Assembly (NCBI GenBank): GCA_903813345.2
Contig: CAIIXF020000007.1
Span: forward strand, 20,383,564 to 20,447,563
Source: Owenia fusiformis
Taxonomy: Eukaryota > Annelida > Polychaeta > Sabellida > Oweniidae
Reading direction: 5' to 3'
DNA length: 64,000 bases
The position numbers and the translations under genes were made by a program. The stretch's first letter is position 1; every line of letters begins with the position of its first letter. The notes below the pieces were generated by a model. That model was not told the DNA's origin. It searched no databases and was given only the letters and a program-made list of their open reading frames with translations. Shown here piece by piece: positions 9,867-20,730 of the stretch.

Positions 9867-11076
9867 TCAACCCGCTAACTTTTTAAGACAGTCCCTTATT
9901 GTCCCCTTAATGTTCGCATGGCTAGTTTTGCCGAAGTTAGGCTGACCAAGAGTCCTTGGGACAATGACAAAAATGTCGGTCATTTTGCTATTCTCAAGAA
10001 TATCGGACAGAACTTTACCAGCTCCAAATTCGCCGTTGTTGGAATATCCAAAGCCTTCAGGAACACGATAGGCATAGGGCGCAGACGTTGATTTGATCAA
10101 CATCATCAAATTTATGGCACTTCGAAAAAGCTGCTTGGGCCTCTTTTATCCCCGGGACTTTAACAGCAATTGCGGTAAACCCACTGTTGTTTCCCTCCAC
10201 GGATTCGCCTGTTACATAGCTATCAAGTTTGGGTGCAATGTCAATGGTTTTGGAAGACAATGGGAGGGGGTTCTTTGTGAAGAGTGGATCAACGGGTCTT
10301 TTATCAAGCATCAGCTTGTCTTTGTTAAAGTAAGCGTTTTCCCCAGCGGCCTTAAGATCTTTGAATTTGGGCATTTGCGCTTGTTTACGCTGAGACATAG
10401 ACTTTGGGAGTTGATCAGTAATGTATATGCCTGTGCCCTTGAGGTTCTTGGCAAATTTAAGACAGACATCTCGCCCGGATCTCATGGTAAATTTCACAAC
10501 CATCGGTTTAGTTTGAGCACCCATTCTGGGGAAACGATGACTAACATCGATCTTTACAGGGGCATGCGGGTTTTCGCGAGAGAATATTTGGTCGTTGGGT
10601 ACAAGTAGCTTATTTCGTATGAAATCGTAGACCAAAGTGTCACAGTCCTCTGTACCCTGCCCCTGCTCTGGGAGATTGTTTATGATTAGATTGTCTCTCA
10701 TAGACCTACATGTATATGTGATTTCCTCTACAGCATTTGCGAGATCTTTGATTTGGTCAGATTGAGAAGCGATCCTACCCTCGAGTATGTCGACGCGATC
10801 ACTTAGATACTCATTTTGATTTTTCAGATCGGATACATCTGCCGCCAGCTCCAGAGTACCTTTGATAGACGATTTAACATCTTTCATATCGTTCATAAGG
10901 ACACTGACGGACACAGTGTTGTTGTTTAGGCTAGCTTGGATGGAATCAAGTCGATCGAAAAGTTGAGCTATGTCATATTTATGCTGTTTAGGGGTTTGAG
11001 AGTCAGCTGAAGGACGAGTTAAAACATTATCAAAAGTTCTTTTCCCAGATTCTGGAAGATCGAGAACACCTTCCAT
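9867..11076 (-). pseudogene. LINE ORF1-like protein with C-terminal IMPACT/UPF0029-like domain, frameshifted
   Basis: From ATG 11076 a 339-codon frame has an N-terminal region, a long coiled coil (about residues 40-120, heptad-rich), then an RRM-like block. That block begins MRDNLIINNLPE (from about residue 127) and includes DVSHRFPRMG and PMVVKFTMRSGRD, as in L1/Tx1-type ORF1 RNA-binding proteins. Near 10080-10100 the frame breaks; the next frame continues with YAYRVPEG, NNGEFGAGKVLSDIL and TDIFVIVPRTLGQPNFGK to a stop at 9867. That order (AYR, DGE-GAG, VVTR-GG-LG) resembles the IMPACT N-terminal/UPF0029 fold. Family assignment of both parts is by motif only. No RT follows, so this is a decayed or solitary ORF1 copy. 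Confidence 0.7.
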
Positions 11077-12119
11077 TGTCTGATTTTTGGCGGGAAATGT
11101 CTATGACGATAAACTCACCATAAGACGATCCGGGTTCACAGATTTTGCAATCCAAGTTGTTCAGCTTATATTCGTATATACAAAGATCGTCCAAATTGGT
11201 CTATTGTCGCAGTATATCCATAGAAATGCTTGTAAAAATGCAATTTTACGCAGCTCGAGAAAAAACTAAACCGCCATTGATTCAACGATCATGGACCAGT
11301 GTCAAAATATATTCAAGTTTGGATATTTCATCAAAACTAACATTTATTTTTATTTTCTACAAAGAAACCCCCTGGATAATCATTATTTCAATTTACATTC
11401 CTCTGAAACATGGTGGATCTTAAAAATATAAAAGTGGACGTCCCCTTTTTAAAGCTTTGAATTGAATTTACACTTTTAATGCCGAAATTGATAGTTTATC
11501 CATACATTTTAAGAAAATAGGTATGTCGAAGAAGATGTTAAAAGCGAGCTGTTGCCTTGATAGCTCAGAAAAAGTTAAAATTTTCTTATTTTCTCTTTAC
11601 AAGCCTTGTTGCCCCTTTAATTGTTATTAATTTCAAAAAATTTTTTTTGAAGGACCTTTTATTCAAAATATCTTGTAACACATAATTCACACCTATGCAA
11701 AGCATTCATCCTCACTTGCTTTTTTTGCCGACAAAATAAAGAAAATTGGTGGATAAATAAGCGAGTAATAAACTCATTCATGGATGAAAGTGGTTCAGGG
11801 CAAATGCATTTCGAAATTTTAGCTCTCACAGAAACCAACGGTAATAATATTAAAAACATAATACTTGTATATTCATCCTTTTAATCTGGTTAGACAGTCA
11901 ACATTGGTTTATTTTTTAGTTTAGCATAGAAATGTTGCCACCTAAATAATGCCACGATGAGGTCACTTAAGTTGCAAAATATTTTCGATATGCACATGTA
12001 CAAGGAAATTGAGAATTTATAACGTTAGTTCCTGGAATATTATTTTATGTGCCTTGTGGTGTCACGTGTGAGATAATTGTTTGAAATGAAAGGATAGGTA
12101 TCGACATGGAGAATGAATT
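11077..12119. repeat. Non-coding; reverse partial copy of the TTAA-element family at about 11600-11860
   Basis: From 11077 to 11599 I see no gene. The stretch 11600-11860 matches the dispersed family in reverse orientation: AAGCATTCATCCTCAC, then a segment like GAAAATTGGTGGATAAATAAGCG. It is more divergent than the copy at 58852. From 11870 to 12119 there is nothing recognisable. Confidence 0.6.
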
Positions 12120-12780
12120 CAACAATGTTTTTCTCTTAAACCAATCATTGAAAACATTCTGTAAAAAACATGGTATTTTATGAAATGTTGACTGATTGAC
12201 AACAATTTAATGCGAAAATTATTACTGTTTTTGTTAACATTTTTTGTTTTTTAGTGCAATTGTTTTTGCTCCTTTCTACCAATTCTTGAGAATGAAATAA
12301 AATGTCTTTCCGAACCTTGTTGGAACAAGATAGCATATACAACTTGTTTTTAGACCTCTCAATATTAATATTATACAAAGGAATTTTTGGTTGATTTTAA
12401 AAAAGTATTCAAAAATTAAAACAAAATCCCCCAAAATAGACAAAAATCAAGAAAAACCTTTTATTTCATTAACAAGATACTTTTTTCAAATCAACCAAAA
12501 TTTCCTTTGTACAATTACAATATTGAGAGACCTAAACATGTTTCGTTTATGTCGTTTTGCTCCAATGGTTCGGAAAGATGTTTCATTTTACACTGGAAAC
12601 ATGATACCAAGAACAAAACAAGTGTTTGATGTGTTTTTTAAAACAATATAGATGAAAGTATGTATATTTATTTCAGATTATATTGTTACTATTCAAAAGA
12701 TGGCCATTAAATTGACAATTTGTAAGATTTTCAGAAATTTTTGATGACTGGTTTAAGAGAAACGTGTGTTCAAAAAGTTC
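12120..12780. mobile_element. Foldback element with long divergent arms
   Basis: Inverted similarity pairs 12290-12400 with 12490-12600. Examples are CTCAATATTAATATTATACAAAGGAA against TTCCTTTGTACAATTACAATATTGAG, and ATAAAATGTCTTTCCGAACC against its inverse. Outer matches (TCTTAAACCAATCAT near 12134, ATGACTGGTTTAAGA near 12743) suggest the element spans about 12120-12780 with its centre near 12445. Short frames in both arms are reflections of one another and are not genes. Confidence 0.65.
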
Positions 12781-13934
12781 GCCATATCGGTACCCATTCT
12801 TTTGTGTACTGGATATAAATGTACAGGGTGTTTCAATGTGACTGCCCTCCCCATTAAATTGTCATCTAACACACATGAATCCTCCTGTATAGTATAGTGT
12901 ATTTATTGCATCAATATTCGTAACATTAATATCTTCGGTTTTTACCCCACGGAGTAAGTTAAACCGAACATAAACAAAACCAGTTACAACAAATGGTACC
13001 TACTATCCCACATATAATTGACTGTCTTACACAACAAATATGTAAGATGCTTCAAAAGCGTATTCGACCCGATCAAATATAAATTTGATAACTATTTTAA
13101 ATATGTGCGATGCCAAGTACCATTCGTATTGGGTAAATATATTCATTTGTGCTAAACATATTCATTTGTGGGGTAAGTCACGTGACTTACCGAATGATTT
13201 TATATATTTGTATTTGATGCGTGTTCTAAATATATGTGTCAACTACTGTCTTTGTTCGTGTGTTTACATGGACTTAAATATGTGATATTTTACCAAACAC
13301 TGAATAACATAAACCGCATATACAAGTGCATTTACCGCATATATAGGTACATAAATCAAATATAAATGTGCAAAAACAAACAAATTTATTACGTATTTCG
13401 AATCATTTTAATAGAGTGGAATATCGAATGGTTGTAATCAAATGCAAAAGTGTGAAAATCGAATAAAGATGCAGAAAAAATTCCATAGTATGCAGTGTAT
13501 ACAATAACAATGCAATAATCTGTTGGATAAATTATTGTAAAACTTGCATATCCGAAAACCTCTTCTTTAATCTAAATACCTCTCATTGTGAAAACTTTTT
13601 CTTGGTCGCTTTATTTTCTCTCATCGCTCATTGACTTACATATTTATTGCAAAACCTTAAAATGTGAACACCTACTAATCCAAGCGGTTTTTGCTCGTCC
13701 CAGAGAGGTGGTCGGATTAGACAGGTTTACTGTATACAATATTCTTTCTAAGTAAGACAAATTTTTAAAACTCTTTTGTCAGAGGAACATATTTGGCAGT
13801 CAAACTATAGTTTGATGGGTGGAAAAGTTACAATTTATTTAACAAGTTACAATTACTACACTTGGCTAAATCCCGTTCGTCGAAGGTACAAGTAATGCAA
13901 ACCTTATTATCAAATATTATGACGTAATTTGACC
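12781..13934. other. Unassigned AT-rich DNA
   Basis: A mariner-like terminal motif, TACAGGGTGTTTCAATGTG, lies at 12821, but I find no partner end. The rest shows no gene, hairpin or tandem repeat. Confidence 0.4.
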
Positions 13935-14800
13935 GAGCGTGTGCAATGCTTTTGAACACAGGCTGGTATCGAAATATTTGTCCGCTGTGACGGAGCATGC
14001 TATTTTTCATAAAAACACTAAGAATACTTCACGATTTATTTTTTAACTCATATCTTTCGTTATACCATACAAAATTACTTACTCCATGCAATGGATATAT
14101 CATTTGCGGGTAACTTTCACTTCTGTTTGAAGTCCAATTACGCTGGGAAGAAAAGCTATTGAAAATGGAGCCGGAGTATCATACTTCGAAATGTACCATT
14201 TCTTGTTTAACTTTCTAATGGCACGATATAGTGACACGATAATATTTACACATGGTTTCAGCATAACTATGAAGGTATAAATGAGATGTTGATGTATTTG
14301 GTCTTTTTAATTCTTTAAAAAAAATAATGTTTAATTTTTTTGTCCGCTGTGACGGAGCAGTTGCAAATGTGAACTGTGAAAATGCTCCGTCACAGCGGAC
14401 AAAAAATATTAATACTATTTTTTATAAAAAAATTAAAAAGACCCAATGCATTAATATATCATTAATACATTCAGAGTTATGCTGAAAACATATGTTAATA
14501 TTATCGTGTCACTATATCATGCCATTAAAAAGTTAAAAAAGAAATGGTACATTTTAGAGTTTGATACTCTGGCGCCATTTTCAATAGATTTTACTCCTAG
14601 CGTTATTGGACTTCAAACAGAAGTGAAGGTTACACGCAAATGATATATCCATTGCATGGAGTAAGTAACTATCTTTGATATAACGAAACATATGAGTTAA
14701 AAAATAAATCGTGAAGCATTCTTAGTGTTTTTATGAAAAATAGCATGCTCCGTCACAGCGGACAAATCTTTCGATACCTGCCTGTGTTGAAAGTTATACA
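13935..14800. mobile_element. Palindromic foldback element with four copies of a 19-bp end motif
   Basis: The motif TGTCCGCTGTGACGGAGCA occurs at 13979 and 14341 on the plus strand and inverted at 14383-14401 and 14746-14764. The outer copies sit in long arms (about 13935-14340 against 14400-14800), and the inner copies flank a 22-bp centre. This looks like two related elements, or one internally duplicated element, arranged head to head. Reading frames in the arms mirror each other and do not encode a transposase. Confidence 0.8.
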
Positions 14801-16577
14801 CATGTACAGTATATACAACCAAGATAGCATGAAAGGTGAGCTGCCAATCATGCAGTGTCGTCGCATAGTTGCTCTTATTACTGAAAAAGATGACCATGAT
14901 TTTTCATATTTTTTTGCAATATAAGATTACACTCTAAGGTAGCATTCACTTCATATATGGGCATATGGATTGAAAAGTTAATATGAAAGTTACATGGGAA
15001 TGAGGATTATCCATTGGGAAATCCCATGTTATGGAGTTCACCCTGTCCATATTTGAAAGTTTTGTTTACCCATCTGCCATCTTTGAGAAAATCGATGCAT
15101 TAATGAAGGAACATATGTAAATATATGTATGTGTTGACACCTAATGAATGCATGACAGTTTGCTAGGTCATGGGAAACCAATGGTATCCATTATTTATGT
15201 GAGGGGATTTAATTCAATACCAGAGTATCCAATGAGGCATGAATAAAATAACATTGACTGACTTATACTGGACCTATGAAAAACTGATGTACAGTAAAGT
15301 TATGCATGAATGTGAAAATGTATGAAAAGGGGATGGATGGTGAAAATGATTTTGGTAACAGTTCCACAATTTGTCATCCATTTTTCAATCTCTGACAATA
15401 CCGCATGTGCTATTCTGACATTATAATACCACATTTGTTATTCTGACATTGCAATACCACATGAGTTACTCTCACATTGCAATACCACAAGAGCTACTCT
15501 AGGGAAAGTTCAATTGAGTCTCATTAGGTACCAATGAAAAATAAAATGACCCATTGAAATTTACTAGTATGTGATTCTGTTGTCCTATAGAAGTTTTCAA
15601 GACTCAGTCAGATTTTGTAGTACTGAGACTCCACTGGCAAATATATACACTTACTAAAGTCCCAAAGAAATAAGGAGCATCTTCCTTATTTCCATGGTTT
15701 TAATTTTCAATATACTTCACAAAAGTATTTTACATGTATGGTGTGGTACATTGACATAATCATTGACCTTGTTATGTTGCTGATAATTATCCCATCGAAC
15801 GAAGTTGGGAGGGATATAGGGAACGCCTCCGACCGTCCGTCCGTCCGTCCGGGCAATAACTCAAATACCGTTGGCCCGATTTTGTTCATATTTTGTACAC
15901 ATATACCCTATAGGGGTAGAAGTTCTGCTCGAAAGCCGATTTTGAAAATGGCCGCTCATTTAAAAATGGCGGCCATTTTAGTGCCGATTTTACAGTAATT
16001 TAGGTGCAATATGTAAAACTGTTATAGCAATGTGTTTTAAATGTAAAAAAAATTATATAGCATATTGATAAAGCTAGATACAAAAATGGAAACCCTAACA
16101 AATATATTAATAACTCAGGTTTAGTGTCACATTTGGCACAATTAGGCCTTGTCCAATATTGTCATTCTAGTTCTACCAAGTTTTAATGGTCTATCTCTAG
16201 TGGTTACGATTTTATGGCCATTTAACAAAACATGCCACAAAATATGGGAATCATGTCTGGAGACCAACTTGAACGTTTGTGGCTTAGCTGTACACAACAC
16301 GCTCAAAAACATCTTGTGTTATGGCTCTTATCTTCTTATCTCTTGTTTCAATGTTTCAAGGGTTGTTAGTGTAGAAAATAGGCCCAAAAAAGATTTTAAA
16401 CCCATGAGTTATTAGCATACATTTTTTCGGTTACCTTTATTGGCTCGCCCTGTATCTTCGCCTCTTACACTGTTTCATCTAATTGTGTATAGTTTCAACT
16501 TATATTCTTAACATTTAAAGAAATGAATCACAAACACCCTTTTAATTGTGATTTTGTATTTTGATTAGAAAAAAAGC
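14801..16577. repeat. Non-coding interval with two small repeats
   Basis: About 15405-15500 holds three degenerate copies of a 30-bp unit (TTCTGACATTGCAATACCACA type). About 15800-15980 holds a dispersed repeat beginning with CCGTCCGTCCGTCCG and continuing through TAACTCAAATACCGTTGG to AAAATGGCGGCCATTTTA. Similar invertebrate repeats translate as RPSVRPSV in one frame. No gene is visible elsewhere in the interval. Confidence 0.55.
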
Positions 16578-17016
16578 TTATAAAATGGGATTAGTACAGA
16601 ACATGGCACCGAGCCATGGCATACTCTATGGCGCCCCTGTGTCATTGGCTCTTGAATACTAATTCAGATAATTTTTGTTCTTGATCCTCTTACTCAAGTT
16701 TTGTTTTTTGGAAGAAAGAGAATGGATCCTTGCATACGTACTACGTACTGTACGTCTGTAACTTGATTTAGATTGACAAATGTTCATTCATTGAAAACTA
16801 TGTCAAGAAAGATAATATAACCTTAGTAAGAGGCCCAATATTTGGAAGGGTAGACATTTGTAAGGGCAATCATAATCTACATAAATATGCAAGAATTTGA
16901 CACGAAATAGTGTATTAAAGCCTACAGTGTGACAAAGGGGGTGCCGTAGCCTATGTCATAGGGTGTACCTGTGCCATGACACGGTGCCATGTTTTGTATA
17001 AACCCATTTTGAATGG
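16578..17016. mobile_element. Foldback element (AACATGGCACCG ends)
   Basis: The left stretch AAAATGGGATTAGTACAGAA-CATGGCACCG is mirrored on the right by CGGTGCCATG-TTTTGTATAAACCCATTTT. The imperfect arms are about 60 bp. There is no coding content. I could not define target duplications. Confidence 0.6.
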
Positions 17017-18352
17017 AATTGATAATTAGCAATTCTACCTCCCCATATTTATATAATTATATGGAATAAGACTGGAGCAAACCTCGCTATATCCCAACCA
17101 AATGAAAGTGTAATGAAGTTTGCCGGATTCTTGAATTTATACACCCCTCTTTTTGGATTGGGTTACATTAAGGATATAATGTCAAGGCAATGTGAAGTGC
17201 TGGAGAATAAAAAAAACATTCAAACATCAGCCATGACTCAAATTACTATGAGCATGACTTTTATCAGCATGTATCCTTCAAACATTTTCTTATACCTTCT
17301 GTGTAAATGCTGTTGGATATAATACTACTTAAGTGTTTGCAAGTCACAATGCGTATAATCCTGTATGAATAAACTGCATTCAGTAGCTGACACTGTGAGT
17401 ACAAAACATGAGTTCCAAATACACACTACCATACCTAACACCTAGGAATGCATAAGATACTTTGTTTGTCTAATTGGATTGTTTAGTATATTTTTGAAAG
17501 TACCTTATCAACATCTAACTTTCAACCGATAAACCATTAATAAGGAACAGACAAATAAAAACAAATATATAATCATTACTAATAAGCCAAATGGATTGCT
17601 CATGAAAGCCAAATGCAAGGTATAGTAGTGTGAATATAACACCAGATATTATGACACTGTTTTGCCATCTATTTGTGTTGAATATATTATAAACATCACA
17701 TAGCAATTATTTCAGTACTTCTTGGAGAGACCAAAATTCTATAAAAAAAGTAGGAATTCATTCCAATTTTCCAATATATGAGATTACTGATAACTTATTT
17801 TGCAATCTAATTTTGCACAGAAACTTTGAAAATAACGGTCCTCTTTTTCAAAATAAGGTCAACATTATTGAAAAAGTGAGGAGGTGGGTTACTAATCCAT
17901 GGCTAATCTCATTATTAAAATAGGATTTTTATTTTTTCATGTACTTTTGTTGAAGTCACGATATTGTTTTAATATAAAATGTTCATTGTATGGTCGGGAA
18001 ATACCCGTGACCAAAAATACAGCTGTCGAAAATCTCTTGCCATGTTAATACTGGTCCTTTACAAACGTCTACGTAATCAGTTGATCAGTTGTTATGTGCC
18101 AGCATAGAGTCAGTAGCTGCAGAGAAACCATGTTAATAGTTGTTCTCATACACGTGCAGTTGTAGTTACATTTATTAAGTAAAAATTAACATGATTGCTA
18201 TATGGAAGAGTATAATTCAACATATGTATACACATTGTCAGTATCCACAATCAAAATAATCCTGTTTCACCTCGATTTTGTACAGTATATCATTATGGTA
18301 TAGTGAGATTGATTAAAAAATAACATGAATATCCGATGAACTTACTGACCAT
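17017..18352. other. Unassigned AT-rich DNA
   Basis: No conserved frame, hairpin or tandem array is visible. Short open frames have no recognisable features. Confidence 0.4.
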
Positions 18353-19017
18353 TTGTCAAGGCTTGTCTACAGGTTTCCAGCCAAACCGTATGAGGGATTC
18401 ATTTGAAATTTTCAGTGATGTTTCTACCTATGAAAGTTTAGAACCGATTACTTTTTAGGCATTCTGGGTAAATGTTAATGCGGCCATTTTGAACTTTCCG
18501 TCCTAAAATCTTGTCTGTCAAGGCTTGTCTACAGGTTTCCAGCCAAACCGTTTGAGGGATTCATTTGAAATTCTCAGGGATGTTTCTACCCATAAAAGTT
18601 TAGAACTGATTAGCTTTTTGGCATTCTGGGTAAATGTTAAGGTGGCCATTTAGGATTTTCCGTCCTAAAATCTTGTCTGTCAAGGCTTGTCTACAGGTTT
18701 CCAGCCAAACCGTTTGAGGGATTCATTTGAAATTCTCAGGGATGTTTTTACCTATGAAAGTTTAGAACTGATAAGTTTTTCGGTATTTTGGGTAAATGTT
18801 AATGGGGCCATTTTGGATTTTCCGTCCCAAAATCTTGTCTGTCAAGGCTTGTCTACAGGTTTTCAGCCAAACTATTTGAGGGATTCATTTGAAATTCTCA
18901 GGGATGTTTCTACCTATAAAAGTTTAGAACTGATTAGTTTTTCGGCATTCTTGGTAAATGTTAAGGCGGCCATTTTAGATTTTTCGTCCTTAAATCGTGT
19001 CTGTGAAGGCTTGTTTT
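18353..19017 (+). repeat. 162-bp tandem repeat, four copies
   Basis: Units start at 18353, 18516, 18678 and 18840 with TGTCAAGGCTTGTCTACAGG and include GCCAAACCGTTTGAGGGATT and GGCCATTTTGGATTTTCCGT. The period is 162-163 bp, a multiple of three, which explains a 110-codon open frame (18687-19019) across two units. I regard that frame as an artefact. The last unit decays at its end. Confidence 0.9.
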
Positions 19018-20503
19018 AAAAAATAAAAAAGAATTTAAATTAAAACATTTTTTTAGAAATAACTGAACAGTCCAATTTCCAATTTTCACATATTTTGTAA
19101 TACATCAGTATATCTTTTACCGAAAAGTGTATTCTGTTCAAGGGTGCGATTCTGTTCACCGTGTGGCTTATTTCTTCATTTTGCCCATGATTTGATTTGG
19201 TGAATTTGAGATTGTCAGTATTATATAAATGAACTCTTGTTCAGGAATGCATCTTTGAAATAACTCTGTCATTTGCAAATTCTCCACACAGAAGTTGGAA
19301 TTTTGCCACATAAATGGTAGGCCTAGTCTTGAAATTCACAGGTAATGGATAATTCCTTGGGATGGTAGGCAAATATTTAAGTGGACAATAATGGGTTCAC
19401 TTCTCTCTAATTAAAGTGATCCGTGCAAAATTAAGTAGAAGCACAGGACCTTCTTGTATAAATGGCCTTGCATGGTGTTTCTATTGACAAGAATGAGTCA
19501 TTGTCACCTATTTAATCCAAAAACATTCTGATGTGAACACTTCCATGTTCATTTTTATGTCACCACCAAACATGTCACCATTTGGTATTTGATTATAGCC
19601 ATATGGTTGGTGGTGAATTAATGTTTTAAGAGAGGTTTCCAGACACACGTTTATACTTTTTGGACAAGAAAAGTATCAATGGATTATACTATCAAGTTAA
19701 CTATTGTACAAGGTATGAGGTTCCATATCCATCCGCCAAAAGGTATGACCCCTATATAGTCCATTTAAAAACTCGTGGTATTGTTCTAAATAACGCCATA
19801 CATGTAGTTGGCTTCTAGGGTACCTAGTATGCCACTATTTGGTATCAAAATAAAGAGGAGGAGTTCAACTTTCATTTGAATTACGAAAATAGCGATGTAG
19901 GTCAAAAATAGTTCCGACGTGAGCATGTTTACTACGCGTTTGCCCATCATATCAGAATTGAGGAAGTGGTAGCAAACGCGAGTCACAATAAATGGACGCT
20001 GATATCTCAAAAAGTAACCTGACACCCTATAATTTTATGTAGATCAATCGAACCCCTATATGAACAGGTACATTTTGATATATAACACTATGGTGGGGTA
20101 AGCGTTCTATAGTTGGTCACGAACGCCATATGTGCAAAGTATTGTTATGAATTTTCGAATTTGGTGTTGGATTACGGCACTCATACCACAAGTACGAAAC
20201 GTACAAGACCAAAACAGTCTCAATCCTATAATGTATTTTTCTAACACTCATTTGAATCAAATTACAGTTTAATTTTCACATTATTGACCAACATGTAGTT
20301 TTATGGTCAATGATGCTAGTAAGTTTTGTAGAATGTTCTTCAGATTTCTGAACTTGGAAAATGTTAGAACCTTGACATGTAAATGCCTTTTCTGAACACT
20401 CAGCCATCCCCAGTGAGATTTGGATTAGATAGCTTTTACTGTTTTGCTGGATACAACATCATCAATAACAAATGTTTCTTACATAATATTAATTGTCATT
20501 TCA
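19018..20503. other. 3' flank of GATM
   Basis: This interval lies downstream of the GATM stop codon and should contain its 3' untranslated region near 20503. I see no clear polyadenylation signal close to the stop and no other gene. Confidence 0.4.
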
Positions 20504-20730
20504 CTAAAGATATGACTCTAGCTCTCCATTTCTGCGTATGTCACAAGTCCAGCAATGGAAACCCCCACCAAGAGAGTTGGCGTGGCGAATGTTGACTGGA
20601 ATGCACTCAATGCCAAGGGATTCAAAGAGCTTGCGGATGGAGGTCTCTGTACTTTGCACCATAACACGCTTGGGATCAAGCATCAACACATTCATGGACA
20701 GCCATTTAGAAGTCATCCATAGAGGATGAT
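20504..20730 (-). CDS. GATM: GATM last coding exon with catalytic Cys
   Basis: The acceptor TTTCTTTCTAG completes the split Asp codon. It runs through [18 protein letters not shown] to [16 protein letters not shown] and stops at TAG 20504-20506. The nucleophilic Cys of GGFHCW is intact. Confidence 0.96.

Noticed and set aside
18687-19019. 110-codon open frame
   Set aside because: It lies fully within the 162-bp tandem repeat, whose period is a multiple of three.
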